From: Tritrichomonas foetus
Lineage: Eukaryota > Parabasalia > Tritrichomonadida > Tritrichomonadidae
DNA length: 17,800 nucleotides
Direction of reading: 5' to 3'
Assembly: GCA_001839685.1 (NCBI GenBank)
Contig: MLAK01000742.1
Coordinates: 45,528-63,327, forward strand
The translations under genes were made by a program, and so were the position numbers. The number at the start of each line of letters is the position of its first letter. The first letter of the stretch is position 1. This document shows positions 16,891 to 17,800 of this stretch, one piece after another. The notes under the pieces are model-generated. The model searched no databases. It was not told where the DNA came from and was given only the letters and a program-made list of their open reading frames with translations.

Positions 16891-17100
16891 CTACACATCA
16901 ATTCTAGCCAAAGCCAAATATAAGGTCAACATTATTCTTTTACGTTTTTTTTTTTTCGCGAGCGAAGTGAGAGGGTTAGCATGCCTCATATACTCCATTA
17001 TTGCCTCTTTCATGTTGGTCTGCCATTCAATATCATTCACAATTTTCAAATGTGAAGACATTTCATCTCGGTTAACCTTACTTTCATTAACATAACCATA
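16891..17100 (-). pseudogene. Open minus-strand frame crossing a CGCTCGCG/poly-A tract
   Basis: A 69-codon frame without an early ATG reads ...NRDEMSSHLKIVNDIEWQTN... and ends in TAG. It looks protein-like at its start. It then crosses TCACTTCGCTCGCG followed by twelve A (16945-16965 on the plus strand), which encodes a Lys run. Upstream of the frame is an in-frame TGA. It may be another piece of the broken gene that follows on this strand, or a separate relic; the family is unknown. Confidence 0.28.
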
Positions 17101-17400
17101 TCACTTTCCAAATTCAAAAAGTTAAACTATTTTGAATGATATATTTCAAATATTGGTACAGTAATATATTGATGAATATGCACTTTTTACTGTTTATATT
17201 GTTGATATAATTATACAATTTGTTTATATAATAGCATGGAACTAGCTATTATATTTATCTTATCAAGTTATCTTGGGTAGATTTTCATTTCCCTATGAGT
17301 TTAGTAATTGTGAAGTGAATGGTTAAATAAAGGCCAAAAGTGGAAAAAATCGAATGGGTTAATATGATGTGAACTTTTCTGGTTCTATGGGTCACTTCTA
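17101..17400. other. AT-rich spacer with a 10-bp hairpin
   Basis: No coding-like frame was seen. It contains a perfect inverted repeat ATATAATAGC (17226-17235) / GCTATTATAT (17245-17254) with a 9-nt loop. Confidence 0.5.
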
Positions 17401-17404
17401 GTTG

Positions 17405-17512
17405 TAGGAGGCGATGACTTATGAACAAAGCGGAAGAATCGCTGCGCTCCCCCAGCTGTGTTAATTCGCCGCACTTCCTCCAATGACCGAAAGAGTCGAA
17501 GGGGTCGCGCAA
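17405..17512. other. GC-rich island in AT-rich DNA
   Basis: About 56% G+C by hand count over ~106 bp, in surroundings that are about 70% A+T. It includes short complementary segments (GGCGA 17410-17414 with TCGCC 17466-17470). A minus-strand frame (ATG at 17533, 82 codons, stop TAG) crosses it, but only the part inside the island has unusual composition. It could be part of a dispersed repeat, a structured RNA or a transferred fragment. It is not a recognisable tRNA, 5S rRNA or snRNA. Confidence 0.4.
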
Positions 17513-17539
17513 ATTCACATCACATTTACCCATTTTGAG

Positions 17540-17693
17540 TAGGGCTGAACTTTTTTATAATAGCGTTTTCAAAAAAATTGTGAGGGCATTTTCTGGTGAA
17601 GTGTTTTTCTTGTATCTAGGGCTGAACTTTTTTATAATAGCGTTTTCAAAAAAATTGTGAGGGCATTTTCTGGTGAAGTGTTTTTCTTGTATC
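17540..17693. repeat. Perfect 77-bp tandem duplication
   Basis: Two identical 77-bp copies, 17540-17616 and 17617-17693, each begin TAGGGCTGAAC and end CTTGTATC. By eye there is no mismatch between copies. The flanks on either side do not continue the repeat. The unit has no open frame of note. Perfect identity implies a recent duplication, gene-conversion upkeep or an assembly artefact. Confidence 0.92.
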
Positions 17694-17800
17694 CAAACTC
17701 TCAATTTTTCAATATAAGTAATCACTAAAATTCACCTTCTGTACGTTACAGATAGAAATTAATTTTTACTTAAAAACCTAAATATCTTGTCAAATATTTG

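Overview
The window is AT-rich eukaryotic DNA with large uninterrupted reading frames. I see no spliceosomal introns inside them, and the standard stop codons are used (TAA, TAG and TGA all end genes). The gene content is clearly eukaryotic: a PP2A scaffold subunit, an ER Hsp70-family chaperone with a C-terminal DDEL, a kelch propeller, and a homeodomain/WD-repeat fusion. Three traits suggest a trichomonad parabasalid such as Tritrichomonas or Trichomonas. The genes are compact and intronless. TCA-type initiator sequences lie only 6-10 nt before two start codons. In several genes the stop codon sits inside a TAAA tetranucleotide, which has been reported as the polyadenylation signal overlapping the stop in Trichomonas. 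The lineage assignment is an inference.

Layout. 1-2760 (+): 3' part of a long coiled-coil protein gene that begins upstream of the window. 3392-6298 (+): homeodomain-like domain, long Gln/Ser/Pro/Asn-rich linker, short coiled coil and WD-type beta-propeller. 6830-8695 (-): divergent Grp170-type Hsp70 with signal peptide and DDEL. 8894-9061 (+): a 55-codon small ORF with its own initiator-like motif and TAAA stop. 9152-10645 (-): PP2A scaffold (A) subunit made of HEAT repeats, preceded by a cluster of three adjacent inverted repeats (10692-10772). 10646-12178: mostly non-coding, with a weak small ORF and a decayed ankyrin-type fragment on the minus strand. 12179-12916 (+): type I membrane protein with an acidic Lys/Glu repeat tail. 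13265-14446 (+): kelch protein with an N-myristoylation signature. 14451-14648 (+): coding-like open frame without a start. 14785-15861 (-): type II membrane glycosyltransferase of the HxRxGD fucosyltransferase type. 15862-17800: no intact gene, but minus-strand relics of a broken unknown gene, a short GC-rich island and a perfect 77-bp tandem duplication.

The genes do not form an obvious pathway or operon. Three encode secretory-pathway products (Grp170-like chaperone, type I membrane protein, type II glycosyltransferase), two encode regulatory scaffolds (PP2A-A, kelch) and one a probable DNA-binding protein. The most unusual items are the homeodomain-WD fusion, the shortened Grp170, the small ORF, the hairpin cluster upstream of the PP2A-A gene, and the relic reading frames in the 'empty' intervals.
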